A DNA stretch of 64,000 nt, from positions 806,001 through 870,000 of the forward strand of contig NZ_CP012670.1 of assembly GCF_004135735.1 (NCBI RefSeq). The letters run 5' to 3'. The position numbers and the translations under genes are program-made. Of this stretch, positions 18,271-25,990 are shown piece after piece; positions within the stretch are counted from its first letter, which is position 1; each line of letters opens with the position of its first letter. The stretch comes from Sorangium cellulosum. GTDB lineage: Bacteria > Myxococcota_A > Polyangia > Polyangiales > Polyangiaceae. The notes under the pieces are model-generated. The model saw only the letters and a program-made list of their open reading frames with translations, did not search any database and was not told the origin of the DNA.

Positions 18271-18452
18271 ACGTCACGCGCACGGTGGCGGGCTGGACGA
18301 TCCGCGCGAGAGCCAAAATTCTCCTGGTGCTGCAATTGTTGCCTGGGGCGGCCCACGCGGACTGTGGTGTGAGGGCGACACGCGATGGCCGACCCGCGCT
18401 GGTCGCTGCACGAGAGTCCGGGCAAAACCATTCAATTGGCCGGGGACTCTCC

Positions 18453-18476
18453 GCAATGACAGGCGCCTGCCATTGC
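18453..18476. promoter_or_regulatory. Near-perfect 24-bp palindrome, possible operator
   Basis: GCAATGACAGGC followed by GCCTGCCATTGC is self-complementary except for one mismatched pair. It lies 100 bp upstream of the small gene at 18576. A dimeric regulator site is plausible; the regulator is unknown. Confidence 0.35.
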
Positions 18477-18575
18477 GTTCAAAGTAAATCCACCCGATCC
18501 ACTGACCAGAACCAGCAAGTCCATCGAGCTCACCCGTTCGGGTGATATTGTCCACCCCACGCTGGAGACAGGATC

Positions 18576-18950
18576 ATGGACAACGACAAGCCCCAGAACC
18601 CCACGCCTTCCCTCACGGATCGGATGGGCGTGATGGCGGCGGCCCAGGCCGCGCAGGAGCCGTTCTTCCTCGGCCGCCTCCGCGGGCACTTCGGCGCCGA
18701 CCCCCGCGCCCTCCCCGTCGTCGCCGAGGAGCTCCCGGCCTCGGACCACCCGGACTTCCAGCTCGCAATCGAGACCCACCTCCGCGACGGCGGTTTCACC
18801 TCCGAGCTGCTCGGGATCTTCCTCTCGACCACCAACCCTGGCATCGTCCATGGTGTTGCCGCATACTCTGGACGTGATCCTCGCGCGGTTGCGGGGCGGG
18901 CCGGATACGCCTGTCTCCGTATCTCGGGCCATGACGGGCCCCTCGTGTAG
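18576..18950 (+). CDS. Small hypothetical protein, possibly a truncated AAA ATPase N-terminus
   Basis: The frame encodes 124 residues starting MDNDKPQNPTPSLTDRMGVM. Up to about residue 82 it looks like real protein: FFLGRLRGHFGADPRALPVV, then DHPDFQLAIETHLRDGGFTS and ELLGI. This resembles the segment that precedes the Walker A region in some myxobacterial AAA ATPases (pattern LQ-A-x-x-x-L then ELLG). The remainder looks random, which suggests that the rest of the gene has been lost. No motif with a known function is left. Confidence 0.4.
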   Translation: MDNDKPQNPTPSLTDRMGVMAAAQAAQEPFFLGRLRGHFGADPRALPVVAEELPASDHPDFQLAIETHLRDGGFTSELLGIFLSTTNPGIVHGVAAYSGRDPRAVAGRAGYACLRISGHDGPLV

Positions 18951-19279
18951 TCCGCCGGTGCAGAGGGCATCACGGCGGATGGAACCGGGCCTCGGTGATC
19001 CGCCGCGGTGCTTCGGGCGCGCCCTTCCAGCGCGTGGGTCGCGCGTCGGTGAGGGCGCGCCGGACGCGTCGATTGCGCGCCACGCCGCCGCCTTCGCCCC
19101 GATATGCGCATGGGTCTGCTCGAAGGCGCCGTCGCCTGGCCGGGAACACCGCCTCAGGGCCCGCCGAGCTCCTCGCTGACGAACGCTCGATTGACCTCGA
19201 TCGCGCTGGCAGCCGCCTGGCGAAGGCGGATTGCCTCGACGTGAACGATCGTCTGAACATGATGATGAATTGGAGGTAG
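18951..19279. other. Intergenic region upstream of the crystallin-like lipoprotein
   Basis: No gene is supported. A good Shine-Dalgarno (TGGAGGT) lies directly before ATG 19280. No clear promoter is seen. Confidence 0.5.
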
Positions 19280-19972
19280 ATGATGATGAAAAAGCTTGGT
19301 ACTGCGTTTGAGCTCGTGGTCTGCGCCGGCGCCGCGCTCGGTCTCACGGCCTGCCTTGGGGCCGACGCGTCGTACGAGCCGATCGAGCCGCTCGGGTCGC
19401 AGTCGTCCGAGATCCTCGCCGGCGGCCCCGACGACCAGGTCGTGCTCTACGATCTCCCGGGCTTCTCCGGCGACTCGCAGAGCTTCGGGATCGGCCGCTA
19501 CGACATCGAGGCACTGGCGATCGACAACCGCGCGAGCTCGATCAGGGTCCCCGCCGGGCTCCGGGTCACGGCCTTCGCGAACCCCGAGTTCGGGCCGGAG
19601 GCGCACGTCTTCACCTCGGACGTGGCGGTCCTCGCGGACGTGGGCCCGGCCGTCGACAACTTCATCTCGAGCCTCGTCGTCGCGCACGCCTCGGACCCGC
19701 AGCTCGACGCGGTCACCTTCTACAAGGACGCCGATTTCTCGGGCGACTCGTTCACCTTCGGCGTCGGCGCCAACCTCTTGTTCGCCTCGCCATGGACCCC
19801 GTGGGAGGCGCAGATCAGCTCCGTCCGCGTCCCCCCCGGCTTCAAGGTGACGCTCTCCACCGGGTGGATCACCTGGTATGACCCGGAGACGCTCGTCTTG
19901 ACGGAGGACGCGGATCTCGCCGACCACAACTTCGACGACAAGACCCTGAGCTTCATGGTCGAGCGCTTGTAG
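19280..19972 (+). CDS. Beta/gamma-crystallin-like lipoprotein
   Basis: The 230-residue protein has a lipobox (GAALGLTAC, Cys about 26) and then two copies of a Greek-key unit. The first is VVLYDLPGFSGDSQSFGIG with ASSIRVPAGLRVTAF. The second is VTFYKDADFSGDSFTFGVG with ISSVRVPPGFKVTL. This is the Y/F-x-x-x-x-F-x-G ... S-I/V-R-V pattern of beta/gamma-crystallins, which often bind calcium through D/N-x-x-S motifs; the canonical D/N-D/N-X-X-S/T-S sites are not clear here. Myxococcus spore coat Protein S belongs to the same superfamily. A role in cell-surface or spore protection is an inference. A TGGAGGT Shine-Dalgarno precedes the ATG. Confidence 0.75.
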   Translation: MMMKKLGTAFELVVCAGAALGLTACLGADASYEPIEPLGSQSSEILAGGPDDQVVLYDLPGFSGDSQSFGIGRYDIEALAIDNRASSIRVPAGLRVTAFANPEFGPEAHVFTSDVAVLADVGPAVDNFISSLVVAHASDPQLDAVTFYKDADFSGDSFTFGVGANLLFASPWTPWEAQISSVRVPPGFKVTLSTGWITWYDPETLVLTEDADLADHNFDDKTLSFMVERL

Positions 19973-19999
19973 GAGCGCGCGCGGGCCGCGCCGCGCCCC

Positions 20000-21091
20000 T
20001 CACGCCGGCTCGAGCCGCACCCCGGGCGCCCCCAGCGAGGGCCGCCGCACGACGCGCGGCCCGAGCGCGTCGAGGATCCGCGCGTGGCGCTCGGCGGGCG
20101 CCCACACGAGCACGTGCCCGCCGCCCCCGGCGCCGCAGATCCGGAGGACCTCGACCCCGAGCCCGTCGAGCCGCTCTTGGAGCGACAGCGCGAGCGCGCT
20201 CGCCGCCCCGGAGAGGCGCATCTTCGCCGCGGCGCCGCGGCGCATCCCCGAGAGCACCAGCGCGAGCGACCCGAGCTCGAAGCCGCGGGCCACCTCGCCG
20301 GCCGCCGCCACGAGCGCGCCCTTCGCGTCGCTCGCCGAGCCGACCTCCATCCGGTCCAGGATCTCCCCGGACACGCGCCGCACGTCGGTGTCCACGAGCA
20401 AGAGCCCGGCCGAGAGCGCGGGCACGAGGTCCGGACACCCGACCGGCAGCGGGCGCACCCCCGAGCAGCCGCGGGCGTCGAACGTGAGATCGAGCAGCCC
20501 CCCGAACGCCGCGAACACCTGGTCCTGCGCGCCGCACGCGTTGCCCAGCCGCTCGCGCTCGAGCGCGACCGCCTCGCGCGCGAGCTCCTCCGGCGCCGCG
20601 GCGTCGCCCACCGAGGCGCGCAGCGCGAAGAGCGCCGCCACCGCGACCGACGCGCTGCCGCCGAGGCCGGCGCCGGGCGACATCTCCGTCTCGACCCGGA
20701 GGGCGACCCCGTCGTCGACGCCCGTCGCCGAGAGCGTCGCCTCGATCAGCCGGAAGGCGACGTCGTCGCGCGCGGGCTCCGCGCGGCGCCGCGTGACGAC
20801 CTGCGGCGCCGCGGCGCCCGGTCCCCCGGCCGGGCGGGCCGGGCCTCGCGAGGCCGACTCCATCCGCACCCAGCCGCGATCGAACGGCTCCACGACCACG
20901 CGCACGCGCACGTCGATCGCCGCGCCGACCACGCGCCCGCCGCCGTCGCGCGCGACCCCCGGCAGGTCGCTGCCCCCTCCGGCGAAGGAGACGCGCATCG
21001 GCGCGCTCGCGACCGCGCGCCGCAGCGGGCTTCGCGGCGTTCGCGGCGCGGAGAGGGGGCCGGCGCAGGGGATGCTCATGTCGTGTTTCAT
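20000..21091 (-). CDS. GHMP kinase, HddA-like (heptose-7-phosphate kinase type)
   Basis: The 363-residue protein has all three GHMP motifs: N-terminal MRVSFAGGGSDLP, the phosphate loop SPGAGLGGSASVAVAAL and the C-terminal CGAGGGGHVLV. The first motif with GGRVVGAAID is typical of D-glycero-D-manno-heptose 7-phosphate kinases (HddA), which make GDP-heptose precursors for surface polysaccharide. No other heptose gene is adjacent, so the substrate stays open. I chose ATG 21091; the conserved part starts about 28 residues in. It converges with the crystallin-like gene with a 27-bp gap. Confidence 0.78.
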   Translation of the reverse strand: MKHDMSIPCAGPLSAPRTPRSPLRRAVASAPMRVSFAGGGSDLPGVARDGGGRVVGAAIDVRVRVVVEPFDRGWVRMESASRGPARPAGGPGAAAPQVVTRRRAEPARDDVAFRLIEATLSATGVDDGVALRVETEMSPGAGLGGSASVAVAALFALRASVGDAAAPEELAREAVALERERLGNACGAQDQVFAAFGGLLDLTFDARGCSGVRPLPVGCPDLVPALSAGLLLVDTDVRRVSGEILDRMEVGSASDAKGALVAAAGEVARGFELGSLALVLSGMRRGAAAKMRLSGAASALALSLQERLDGLGVEVLRICGAGGGGHVLVWAPAERHARILDALGPRVVRRPSLGAPGVRLEPA

Positions 21092-21476
21092 CGCGGGCGC
21101 GATCCGCCGGAGACAGGGCGGGCTCGGAGCTGGAGACAGGACGGGCTCAGGATATCGAGACGGGGCGCGCCGCGGTGCATTCGCTGCCGCACCCGCATTC
21201 ACATCCACGTCCGCATCCGTCTCCGGTGCAGGGCCCCAGTGCAGGGATCGAGCCAGCCATGGAGCGCCCGGCGTGCACGCCGCCCCGCGCGCCGCGGGGC
21301 GCCGTTCCACCGAGGTTCCCTGCGCGCCGCGCAGCGTTCATCGAGATCGCGCCGCGAGCGATTGAGTTGCGGACGGAGCGTATGGGGGACCGCATGTGCG
21401 ATGGCGTCCGCGACGCGGCCTGTGCGCTCAGCGCAGGTCCTTGCCGCGGGCTCGCGCCGCGGCGCAGGCTGCGCGC
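21092..21476. other. Intergenic region between GHMP kinase and a hypothetical gene
   Basis: No gene is supported. Its right end contains one half of a tandem duplication (21423-21525). Confidence 0.5.
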
Positions 21477-21525
21477 TCAGTTCAGGTCCTTGCCCGCGGG
21501 CTCGCGCCGCGGCGCAGGCTGCGCG
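21423..21525. repeat. Tandem duplication of about 50 bp
   Basis: Two consecutive copies share CTCAG, then CAGGTCCTTGCC and GCGGGCTCGCGCCGCGGCGC with few differences. The second copy covers the 3' end of the hypothetical gene at 21477, so the stop codon region has been duplicated. Confidence 0.8.
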
Positions 21526-22010
21526 CGCGCCGCGTCGAGGATCCGATCGATGACCCTGAGCCCGGCCGCGAGCATCTCCCGCTCAGCGCGCTCGCCGCCC
21601 GCGTGCACCTCGGCCGCCTTCTCGCGCAGGGTGAGCGCGTCGCGGCGGATGACCGGGAGGCGGGCAGCGGCCGCCGCCTCGGCGATACGCCCGGCGAGAT
21701 CGTAGAGGAGGAACGCGTCCTCCTCGCTGATGCCGGGCTCCGCGCGGCGCGCGCGCGCCGCGCCGCCGCGCACCGCCGCGCGGACGGAGCGGTCCCGCCG
21801 GCCGCCGGTCACGCGGACGCGCTCCTCCTCCTCGTCGCCTCCCATCGCGTCGTCGTCGTCGCCGATCGAGCCGGAGGAGATACGGTCGAGCAGGCACGTC
21901 AGCTCGACGCGGTACGAGGCGAGGACCAGCGCGCAGAGCGCCCCGCGATCGCGCAGCGAGAAGAGGATCAACTCGAGGAGCCGGTCGGACCGGGTCGCGC
22001 AATTTTGCAT
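21477..22010 (-). CDS. Hypothetical protein
   Basis: From ATG 22010 the frame gives 177 residues. The first 40 residues (MQNCATRSDRLLELILFSLR then ALCALVLASYRVELTCLLDR) are helical with hydrophobic faces. An acidic stretch (IGDDDDAMGGDEEEERV) and an Ala/Arg-rich helical part follow, with VIDRILDAARAQ near the end. I recognise no domain. The composition is more protein-like than that of the alternative frames. The frame stays open upstream with Arg-rich text that I treat as non-coding. Confidence 0.45.
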   Translation of the reverse strand: MQNCATRSDRLLELILFSLRDRGALCALVLASYRVELTCLLDRISSGSIGDDDDAMGGDEEEERVRVTGGRRDRSVRAAVRGGAARARRAEPGISEEDAFLLYDLAGRIAEAAAAARLPVIRRDALTLREKAAEVHAGGERAEREMLAAGLRVIDRILDAARAQPAPRREPAGKDLN

Positions 22011-22293
22011 CGCCGCCTTGTACGGCGTTCGCCCACGCGACCTCAATCCAGAACGCCACCGCCCGCGGCGGATCCAGCGCCGGCGGCGTGGTGCGTCACG
22101 CCGCGAGGTGGCCGCGCGGCGCCCCCGCCTCGTCGGCGTCGAGGCGCGGGTCGGGGACCCCACGCGGCGGTTGCGGAGCTGTGCCGGATCGGTCAAAAGC
22201 TCCGACCCTCCTGCGCCGGGGGGGCCCTGACCGAGGTCGGGCGCTCCGGCGCGCGGCCCGGTCTGTCCCCTGAATCATCCCATCGGCATTCCC

Positions 22294-24621
22294 GTGACCG
22301 TGAATCGTTCTACCAGCTCCACCCACACCGAAGAGCAGTCCCGCGAGCCGGCCTCGGCCACCCAGCCCGCCCAGTCGGCCACCCAGCCCGTCCAGAGGGA
22401 CGGCGCGCCGGGCCCCCAGCTGAGCGAGCGCGGCGCGGCGATCGTGCGCGACGAGGAGGGCCTCCTGGCCCGCGTGACCGCGCACCTCGCCTCGGCCACG
22501 GCCAAGCCGTCCCGGCCGCCGCCCGTCGAGAACTACGAGGAGCAGCTCCTCTCGTTGCGCGACCAGATCGCGGCGGCGCGGCTGGAGGACGTCCCGGCGC
22601 TGGTGCAGCAGATGGAGCGCCTGCAAGGGATCGCCGCGCGGCGGAACGAGAACGTCGTCGAGCCCGTCGATCCGAAATCTCCCTATTTCGGCCACCTGCG
22701 CCTGCGGGAGAAGGGCCGCCCCGACCGCGACGTGCTCATCGGGCGCACGACGCTCATCGACGCGAGCGCGGGCGTGCGGATCGTCGACTGGCGCCACGCG
22801 CCCGTCAGCCAGATCTACTACCGCTACGAGGAAGGCGCGGAGTACGAGGAGACCTTCGGCGAGCGCGAGGTCGAGGGCACCGTGCTCGTGCGGCGCACGG
22901 TGACGATCGACAACGGCGAGCTCTACCGGATCTCGGCGCCGCAGGGGACGTTCGTGCGCATGCCGTCGGGCTTCCGCGAGATCGCCACGCGGGCGACCGA
23001 GCTCGCCGGCGGCCAGGGCTCCGCGGTGCGCCCCGAGGACATGCGCGACATCGCGCTCGCGGGCGCGGCCGCGGCGCGCGGCGGGCTCGGCACGGGCGCG
23101 ACGTTCCACGCGCGCGAGGACAGGCACCTGCCCGAGATCGCCGCGCTGCTCGACCCGCGGCAGTTCGAGCTCATCTCGAAGCCGGACTCGGGCATCGTGG
23201 TCATCCAGGGCGGCGCCGGCAGCGGCAAGACGACGATCGGCGTCCACCGGCTCGCCTTCCTCGCCTACAACGGCGGCCGCCGCTTCACGGCCGACAAGAT
23301 GCTGGTCATCGTGGGCAGCCCCGCGCTGCGCGCGTACATCAGCGAGGCGCTCCCCGCGCTCGGCCTCGCCGGCATCGCGGTGGAGACGTTCTCGGAGTGG
23401 GCGCGCGCGGCCCGGAAGCGCGCGTTCCCGTGGCTCGAGGCGCCGGTCGAGGAGAACACGCCCTCGGTGGTGACCCGCTACAAGACCCACCCGGCGATGC
23501 TCCACCTCCTCGAGCAGCGCGCGTCCGAGCTCAAGGACGACGCGCGGGCGCGGCGCGACTCGCGCGGCACGATCGCGTTCTGGGCCGACGTCCTGACGGA
23601 TCTCGACCGCGTGATGGCGGCCTTCGAGGCGGCGGGCGATCCCGAGTTCGGCCCCGAGCAGGTGAAGCGCGCGTGGCGCTGGTGCGCGGATCGCTGCCCT
23701 GCCGTGGTGGAGCTCGACCCGGGCGACCGGGCCGAGCGCAAGGCGGCGCTGGCCGACGAGCCCGCGGACGAGGACGACGAGCGCGGGGCGGACGCGCGCG
23801 AGGTCACGAGCGACGACCGCGCGGTGCTCGATCCCGAGGACGACGCGCTGCTCCTCCGGGCCTACCAGCTCCTGCGGGGCGAGCTCCGCAAGGGGAAGAA
23901 CGTGCTCACCTACGAGCACCTCTTCGTGGACGAGGCGCAGGATCTCGCGCCGATCGACCTCGCGGTGCTGCTCGGCGTGGTGGCCGAGCCGCGGAGCGTG
24001 ACGCTGGCGGGCGACACGGCGCAGCGGCTCTTCATGGACTCGGGCTTCCGCGACTGGCGCGCGACGCTCGACGATCTCGGCCTGTCGCGGGTCGACGTCG
24101 AGCCGCTGCGCATCGCGTACCGGTCGACGCGCGAGGTGCTGGCGTTCGCCCGGGGGGTGCTGGGCCCGCTGGCCGATCCGACGCCGCCCCTCGCGCCGCG
24201 CAGCGGGGCGCCGGTCGAGCACCACCATTTCCCGAGCGCCGGCGCGGCGGTCGCGTTCCTCGCCGACGCGATCCGCCCGCTGTTCGCGCGCGAGCCCCGC
24301 GCCACGCTGGCGATCCTGGCGCGCCACCCCGAGCAGGCGGACGTGTACTACGACGCCCTCAGGATGGCGGAGATCCCGAACCTCCGGCGCGTGCGCGCCT
24401 ACGAGTTCGCGTTCCGCCCCGGCGTCGAGGTGACGGAGATCCGGCAGGTGAAGGGCCTGGAGTACGACTACGTGGTGCTGGTCGACGTGAACGCGTCGAC
24501 GTACCCGGCGGACGACGAGGCGCGGCACCTGCTCCACATCGGCGCGACGCGCGCGGCCCACCAGCTCTGGGTGATCTCGACGTCGGCGCCGTCGCCGCTC
24601 CTGCCGGACTGGCTGGGCTGA
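22294..24621 (+). CDS. HelD-like UvrD/Rep-family (SF1) helicase
   Basis: The 775-residue protein has a long charged N-terminus (ENYEEQLLSLRDQIAAARLE, coiled-coil-like). Then comes the HelD-typical DVLIGRTTLID/RIVDWRHAPVSQIYYRYEEG block, Walker A GGAGSGKTT at about 306-314, Walker B LFVDEAQDLAPID at about 544-556 and the C-terminal motif RQVKGLEYDYVVLVDVN. HelD proteins of Gram-positive bacteria bind RNA polymerase and remove it from stalled complexes using ATP. DNA-repair helicases of similar architecture also exist, so the target is uncertain. GTG 22294 is the chosen start. It is monocistronic here. Confidence 0.82.
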   Translation: MTVNRSTSSTHTEEQSREPASATQPAQSATQPVQRDGAPGPQLSERGAAIVRDEEGLLARVTAHLASATAKPSRPPPVENYEEQLLSLRDQIAAARLEDVPALVQQMERLQGIAARRNENVVEPVDPKSPYFGHLRLREKGRPDRDVLIGRTTLIDASAGVRIVDWRHAPVSQIYYRYEEGAEYEETFGEREVEGTVLVRRTVTIDNGELYRISAPQGTFVRMPSGFREIATRATELAGGQGSAVRPEDMRDIALAGAAAARGGLGTGATFHAREDRHLPEIAALLDPRQFELISKPDSGIVVIQGGAGSGKTTIGVHRLAFLAYNGGRRFTADKMLVIVGSPALRAYISEALPALGLAGIAVETFSEWARAARKRAFPWLEAPVEENTPSVVTRYKTHPAMLHLLEQRASELKDDARARRDSRGTIAFWADVLTDLDRVMAAFEAAGDPEFGPEQVKRAWRWCADRCPAVVELDPGDRAERKAALADEPADEDDERGADAREVTSDDRAVLDPEDDALLLRAYQLLRGELRKGKNVLTYEHLFVDEAQDLAPIDLAVLLGVVAEPRSVTLAGDTAQRLFMDSGFRDWRATLDDLGLSRVDVEPLRIAYRSTREVLAFARGVLGPLADPTPPLAPRSGAPVEHHHFPSAGAAVAFLADAIRPLFAREPRATLAILARHPEQADVYYDALRMAEIPNLRRVRAYEFAFRPGVEVTEIRQVKGLEYDYVVLVDVNASTYPADDEARHLLHIGATRAAHQLWVISTSAPSPLLPDWLG

Positions 24622-24977
24622 CGCGATCCGCCGTCGCCGCCTGCGGCGGCGGCGGCGAGCTCGGTCCCTCCGGGCGCGAGGGGCGCGTCGCTCCGCGCGG
24701 GCGCTGGAGCTCCATCGTTCGCGCGGACAGGCGCCGGAGCTCCACCGTTCACGCGGACAGGGGCGCTGGCGGACCGGAGCGTTCGCTCGCTCACGGGCAT
24801 GCACCGCAGAGCGGCAGCGTGCTCGTGCGCAGGGCCGCGCGTGCTCGATCCGGTGGTGTCCGCTCCCTCGGTCGGGCTGGCGCCCCTTCGGCTGGGCTGG
24901 AGCGGCCGGGTTGGCGCCGGGATCCGCGGTCCGCGGTGCGTGTTCGACACAATCGACATGGTGCCGTGAGAGAGTTC
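24622..24977. other. Intergenic region between the helicase and the tRNA gene
   Basis: No gene is supported. It contains a 30-bp direct repeat (24706-24765), and the promoter of the tRNA follows at its right end. Confidence 0.5.
24706..24765. repeat. 30-bp direct repeat, two copies
   Basis: Two adjacent units start GGAGCTCCAyCGTTC and continue with rCGCGGACAGG. They differ at about four positions and lie outside genes. Confidence 0.75.
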
Positions 24978-25006
24978 TTGACGTTCAGGGGGCCGTGAGT
25001 AGATTC
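24978..25006 (+). promoter_or_regulatory. Probable promoter of the initiator tRNA gene
   Basis: TTGACG at 24978-24983 is separated by exactly 17 bp from AGATTC at 25001-25006, and the tRNA starts 6 bp further on. The -35 box is strong; the -10 is degenerate. Confidence 0.45.
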
Positions 25007-25011
25007 CCTCT

Positions 25012-25088
<77 letters not shown>

Positions 25089-25115
25089 CGACCCAAGCAA
25101 TACGCAATACGAGAG

Positions 25116-25159
25116 AACGCGAGGATTGGCCTTTGACAGGCTACCTCGCGTTTTTCGTT
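25116..25159 (+). terminator. Rho-independent terminator of the tRNA gene
   Basis: AACGCGAGG (25116-25124) and CCTCGCGTT (25144-25152) form a 9-bp stem followed directly by TTTTTCGTTT. It lies 27 bp after the tRNA end. Confidence 0.8.
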
Positions 25160-25443
25160 TCTGGGGCCCTGTTCGCGTCACGCGAGCTCTCGCCCGAGGC
25201 GTGGGTTGCGTGCTGCCCGGGTCCCGGGTGTCGTACGCGCAACAGGGCTCCAGGGCGAGCGAGCTCGAGAGGCATTTCGGGGCGTGGCGCGCCCGCCTGG
25301 GGTGGCGCGCCCGCTTGCTCCTGTCCGCCCGCACTTGTCCGCTCGCTCGTTGCGAGCCGGAGGCGCGTTTCGGCTCGCGCATGGGACCCGGGGTATCCGG
25401 CCCCGCGTCGCGCAGGTGCGCCATGGGTCCGTCGTTCCCCGTA

Positions 25444-25687
25444 GGCCCACGGAGCGGGTGTTCGTAGGCCCACGGAGGCGGTGTTCGTCGCGCGCTGTGG
25501 GGACGGGCCGTGTCTGAGCCCAGTTGCCATGAATCCTCCGGCTCTGCCGGAGGATTCGTGGCTCAGGCGAGTTCGGCGGTGCCCCGCAGCGCGCGACGAA
25601 CACCCCCTCCGTGGGCCGGGCAGCTCGGCGAGGCCCCCGCAGCGCGCGACGAACACCCCCCTCCGTGGGCCGGGCAGCTCGGCAAGA
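25444..25687. repeat. Direct and inverted repeat cluster
   Basis: Two direct copies (25582-25633, 25635-25687) share CCCCGCAGCGCGCGACGAAC and CTCCGTGGGCCGGGCAGCTC. Two shorter inverted copies lie at 25442-25464 and 25465-25500 (GGCCCACGGAG, GTGTTCGTCGCGCGCTG). The two groups could pair across the hairpin at 25515-25565. Confidence 0.8.
25515..25565. repeat. Strong hairpin with 12-bp stem
   Basis: GAATCCTCCGGC (25531-25542), loop TCT, GCCGGAGGATTC (25546-25557), with outer arms TGAGCC (25515-25520) and GGCTCA (25560-25565). It has no T-tract and sits at the centre of the inverted repeat cluster. Confidence 0.8.
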
Positions 25688-25990
25688 CCTCCCGTGCAAC
25701 CGGCGAGACGAGCGACCTTCGTTGACCGTCCAGGCTGACGGCGGCCGCTGCCGATGGGGCAGGGGCGGTCGCCCCGTCCTGCGCGCACCCGCGCCAATGA
25801 CGAGCGCACGCGGGCGCGACCGTCCGCCGCGGTGAGCGCGCTTGTCCTGCGCCTCGTCGCCGTCGCGCCGTAGGCAGACGTGGGCTCGGTGCTGTAGGAT
25901 GGCGGTAGCTGCCGTTCCTGCGCTCTGCGCGCGCATCGCGGCGCGCGCCTCCTCGAAGCAATCCCGGCAACCTCCAGCGGACAACCCACG

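Larger units (their letters stand above)
18144..18575. other. Intergenic region with stem-loop repeat copy 2 and a palindrome
   Basis: No gene is supported. It holds repeat copy 2 (18204-18270) and a near-perfect 24-bp palindrome (18453-18476), with promoters for the divergent esterase and the small gene at 18576 presumably here. Confidence 0.55.
25160..25990. other. Repeat-rich gap upstream of the tandem-globin gene
   Basis: No gene is supported in 830 bp. The gap contains direct and inverted copies of a repeat of about 53 bp (25444-25687) and a strong hairpin (25515-25565). The last 250 bp may hold the promoter of the globin gene; I see no clear one. Confidence 0.55.

Noticed and set aside
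22096..24804. Long open frame antisense to the helicase gene
   Set aside because: It is the mirror of a GC-rich gene, has Arg/His-rich text without any domain, and the sense strand has full helicase motifs.
25563..25970. Open frame on the minus strand in the repeat-rich gap
   Set aside because: It consists mainly of the translated repeats and has no protein-like pattern.
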